In this document: piece by piece, positions 34,525 to 37,233 of the stretch
How positions within the stretch are numbered: the stretch's first letter is position 1
Layout of the letters: the number at the start of each line of letters is the position of its first letter
Assembly (NCBI GenBank): GCA_002238565.1
Contig: MPMP01000048.1
Coordinates: forward strand, 1-37,233
DNA length: 37,233 nucleotides
Reading direction: 5' to 3'
Source: Albidovulum sp. bin36
Lineage (GTDB): Bacteria; Pseudomonadota; Alphaproteobacteria; Rhodobacterales; Rhodobacteraceae
Notes under the pieces: generated by a model
What the model saw: only the letters and a program-made list of their open reading frames with translations
The model's database searches: none
Told to the model about the DNA's origin: nothing
Program-made: the position numbers and the translations under genes

Positions 34525-36492
34525 ATGAATTGGTCGATAAAGTCTATTTGCAAACCGGTTGCCGCGCTTGCGGCGATTGCTGCGTTCTCGACAGCGGATA
34601 CGAGGGCGGCATTAGCCAGTAAACAGGATGCCCGTGAATTCGCGAGCATGGTTGCCGAGGCTAACGCCAAGCACTGGTCGCGCGCGAGGGGTATCGCCGA
34701 CAAGATATCCGATCCGGCCGCGCGCGTCACTTTGGAATGGCTGCGCCTAAGGAGCGGCGGCGCCGACTGGGACGACTACAACAGATTCCTGGAACATCAC
34801 GGCGATTGGCCGGGACTCAAGCTCTTGCGCAAAGTGGGCGAGGAATCGATTCCGGAAGACGCGCGCCCTGACCGGGTCATTCGATATTTCAAGGCGCAGC
34901 CGCCGCAAACCGGCGCGGGCGCTATTCGCCTCGCTTCGGCCTTTCGCAGCGTAGGCCAGATCGAGAAGGCGAACGAGACAATTTCCGAAGGCTGGCTTAC
35001 GCTTGCCTTCACTCGGCGCCAACAAGATGAGGCCCTCGAAAAATTCAAGCCGCAGCTGGAGAAGCTGCATGCGCAGCGTCTCGACAATGCTCTATGGAAG
35101 GGCCACACCGTTCAAGCCAAATACATGCTTCAGCTGGTCGACCCGTCTTTGCAAAAACTTGCCGTCGCAAGAATCGAATTGCGAAAGAACGCGAAGAATA
35201 CCACCCAATTGCTGAATTCGGTGCCGTCCGGTTTGATGGGCAGCCCCGGGCTCGGCTTTGAACGATTCCTCTGGCGCTTGAATAACGGGCTGGGCGATTC
35301 CGCGGTCGAGCTGCTTTTGGAAAGAAGCGAGTCCGCCAAGTCGCTCGGCAAGCCCGAGCATTGGGCCGACAAGAGGCTGTCCCTCGCTCGATCGCGCATG
35401 CGCGCGGGCCAGCCGAAACTCGCGTACCGATTGGCATCTTCGCACTTTGTTACGGAAGGAGGGTATTTCGCCGAGTTCGAGTGGCTTTCGGGATATATCG
35501 CGCTTCGGAAACTAGGGCAGCCCCGCCGCGCCGTAATGCACTTTCAAAGGTTTCGCGAAGCAGTCGAATCCCACATCAGCTACGGAAGAGCGGGCTACTG
35601 GCTCGGAAGAGCCTACCAGGCGGCGGGAAACCGGGATGCGGCTCGAAGCGCATATAAATTCGGCGCGAATTTCCAGACATCGTTCTACGGGCAGCTCGCG
35701 GCGGAAAAAGTCGGCTCCTTTCCGGCCGAATTTCTGGCGAACAAAGATCGATTTCCGAGTTGGCGCAGCGCCGATTTCAAAGACGATACCGTAGTTCGAG
35801 CGGCATTCCTATACAATGACGCCGGCAACCCCAGCTACGCGGCGTGGTTTCTTGCGCACCGCGCCGAAACGATGGACAGGACGGAAATCGGCCAGCTCGC
35901 GCAGATGGCGCGCGAAAAGTCGGCCAACTTCGCAGCCATCAAGGTCGCGAAGCAGGGGCTGAAGCAAGGGGATATGCTTGTCGACCACCTGTTCCCGCTC
36001 ACCGGAATCGAAAAATTCGACTTGGCCTTGCCGCCGGAGGTGGCGATATCGATCGTTCGCCAGGAATCGGAATTCAATTGGCGCGCGAAAAGTCCGGTGG
36101 GCGCGGTTGGCCTTATGCAGGTCATGCCGGATACCGCCGAGGAAGTCGCTCGCAAGTTCGGCATGCGCGGACGCACATCGAATCTGTTGAAAAAGGAAGA
36201 AACGAATGTTCAGCTCGGCACCCTGTATCTTCGGGAACGGCTCAAGAGCTTCGACGGCTCCTACGTTCTCGCCGTCGCGGCATTCAATGCCGGGCCCGGC
36301 CGAGTTAGGCGCTGGCTTCGGTCCATCGGCGACCCGCGCCAGCCGAACGTAGATATGATCGATTGGATTGAGCATATACCGTACGACGAAACGCGAAATT
36401 ACGTTATGCGCGTCCTGGAAGCAGTCACGGTCTACCGAATGCGAATTCGGGGAGGCGGCAGTTCGCGCCCGACATCCGAGCTTCTAGCCTAG
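34525..36492 (+). CDS. slt: Soluble lytic murein transglycosylase
   Basis: I prefer the ATG at 34525, with GAGG upstream, because a signal peptide starts there (MNWSIKSICKPVAALAAIAA...ADTRAALA). The 655-residue protein has a long helical superhelix domain of the Slt70 type and a C-terminal catalytic domain. Catalytic Glu514 is in IVRQESEFNWRAKSPVGAVG, followed by LMQVMPDTA and AVAAFNAGPGRVRRW. It cleaves peptidoglycan glycan strands in the periplasm to form 1,6-anhydro ends. The gene is divergent from dapA, a pairing typical of alphaproteobacteria. Confidence 0.93.
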   Translation: MNWSIKSICKPVAALAAIAAFSTADTRAALASKQDAREFASMVAEANAKHWSRARGIADKISDPAARVTLEWLRLRSGGADWDDYNRFLEHHGDWPGLKLLRKVGEESIPEDARPDRVIRYFKAQPPQTGAGAIRLASAFRSVGQIEKANETISEGWLTLAFTRRQQDEALEKFKPQLEKLHAQRLDNALWKGHTVQAKYMLQLVDPSLQKLAVARIELRKNAKNTTQLLNSVPSGLMGSPGLGFERFLWRLNNGLGDSAVELLLERSESAKSLGKPEHWADKRLSLARSRMRAGQPKLAYRLASSHFVTEGGYFAEFEWLSGYIALRKLGQPRRAVMHFQRFREAVESHISYGRAGYWLGRAYQAAGNRDAARSAYKFGANFQTSFYGQLAAEKVGSFPAEFLANKDRFPSWRSADFKDDTVVRAAFLYNDAGNPSYAAWFLAHRAETMDRTEIGQLAQMAREKSANFAAIKVAKQGLKQGDMLVDHLFPLTGIEKFDLALPPEVAISIVRQESEFNWRAKSPVGAVGLMQVMPDTAEEVARKFGMRGRTSNLLKKEETNVQLGTLYLRERLKSFDGSYVLAVAAFNAGPGRVRRWLRSIGDPRQPNVDMIDWIEHIPYDETRNYVMRVLEAVTVYRMRIRGGGSSRPTSELLA

Positions 36493-37166
36493 AAGAACAT
36501 CTTGCCGGGTGCGCGGCGCAATTTTCTTGTTCAAGCCGCCGCCCTCCACTGGAAAAAGTCCGGGATTCGGTTGTTCAGCTTGCAGCAATGATTGCATGGG
36601 GGCACCGTCACAAACCGGAATTTTCGATGCAGTATTTATCCGATTGCCGATATCCCTTGGGCTGACGGAATTACAAACGCGGCTACGCGTTTCAAGCAGA
36701 AACCGTACTTGATTTTTCTGAAGCTGCCGGATGACGACAAAGTGAGTCGCGTGCTCGCATCACCGACCGAAATGTCGGCGGCGTTTCCCTTGTCCCTCGG
36801 CAGGCGCTACGAGTCCGTCGGCGGGAGTGGCGCTGCAAGAGCCACATCGACAGTGCGGCGCAAATCCAAGCGGCGCCGGCGAGCTATCAGTGATGAAAAT
36901 TTTGAACACGTTTCCGGCAGGAGCATCCTCGACGGGTATCGACCGGAAAGAGGCGCGTCGAAGGTTCCCGACCACAGACTCCAGCGACTGAAATCGCCGG
37001 TCGACGGAATATGCTCCGAAAACGGATCGACAGGTTGCTATCCGCGGAGGACTAGTCCTCTGCCTTTGAACCAAGCTGGAATTCATGCCGCAAAAGCAAG
37101 ACTAGCCCTACCATGTAGTCGAAAAAAAGGCTGGACAAGGGGATTCAGATGCGGTAGTCGGTCCGC
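36493..37166. other. Intergenic, no gene recognised
   Basis: About 670 bases after slt. Frames on both strands are open by chance in places, but none shows familiar motifs and codon use is irregular. No terminator hairpin is evident directly after slt. Confidence 0.5.
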
Positions 37167-37233
37167 ATGGCACAGTCCCAGATCAGCCGCACATTGCGGG
37201 ACGAGACGGCGGTCGCACGCATAGCGGCGATCC
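37167..37233 (+). CDS. Possible start of DruA-type transposase, cut by window end
   Basis: From the ATG at 37167 the frame stays open to the window end and reads MAQSQISRTLRDETAVARIA. This resembles, from memory, the first residues of IS4-family transposases that carry an N-terminal DUF4338/DruA domain. Only 22 residues are visible. I found no inverted repeat like that at 7949 nearby. Confidence 0.3.
   Translation, partial: MAQSQISRTLRDETAVARIAAI

Noticed and set aside
36592..37224. 210-codon open frame after slt
   Set aside because: The product is low in hydrophobic residues, shows no family motif and has irregular codon use; probably chance.

Overview
The window looks like part of an alphaproteobacterial chromosome of about 60% GC. 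The best evidence is at the right end, where a soluble lytic transglycosylase (slt), dapA and smpB lie side by side, an arrangement familiar from alphaproteobacteria. Two other genes fit: a (2S)-methylsuccinyl-CoA dehydrogenase (mcd), the hallmark of the ethylmalonyl-CoA pathway, next to pckA, and an aromatic aminotransferase of the Paracoccus type. No rRNA, convincing tRNA or CRISPR array was found. Family names are assigned from remembered motifs, without database searches.

Left third (1-9.7 kb): an accessory, insertion-rich island. It opens inside a large SH3/WD40 repeat protein with 14 WD repeats. An IS630-type element begins 25 bp after that gene's stop codon. Two decayed IS630 copies (2878-3829 and 5843-6216), both in + orientation, flank a Sel1-repeat remnant, a serine-recombinase remnant and a tightly overlapping three-gene operon on the minus strand that includes a probable HEPN protein. 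The second IS630 copy has an in-frame internal deletion and is interrupted by the tail of an IS4-type transposase. Next come a PrlF/YhaV toxin-antitoxin pair with a palindromic operator candidate, and a longer IS4/Tn5-like element (7949-9653). The transposase of that element starts with a DruA/DUF4338-like fragment and has lysine where the catalytic glutamate should be.

Middle (10-22 kb): mostly household metabolism: a sugar-isomerase-like TIM barrel, then on the minus strand an aromatic aminotransferase, a queuosine-precursor transporter, pckA and mcd, followed by the sulfurtransferase sseA. pckA and mcd are 59 bp apart and fit together: mcd helps turn acetyl-CoA into C4 acids and pckA takes oxaloacetate to PEP. 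Further right are two accessory genes, a RhuM-Fic fusion and an AAA-ATPase-like/PD-(D/E)XK protein, separated by gene-poor DNA.

Right half (22.3-33 kb): a long plus-strand cluster that begins behind a good sigma-70-type promoter. It encodes an FAD oxidoreductase, a nitrilase-superfamily amidase, an unrecognised 88-residue protein, a ThDP enzyme of the acetolactate synthase type, a possible 47-residue coupling ORF, a HisC-like aminotransferase, and a complete sugar-type ABC importer (binding protein, two permeases, ATPase). The ordering, tiny gaps and stop/start overlaps suggest one catabolic or biosynthetic unit whose substrate I cannot name. This is the best candidate for an undescribed pathway here. 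The window ends with smpB, dapA, slt and about 0.7 kb without a recognisable gene, plus a possible start of another DruA-type transposase at the last 67 bases.
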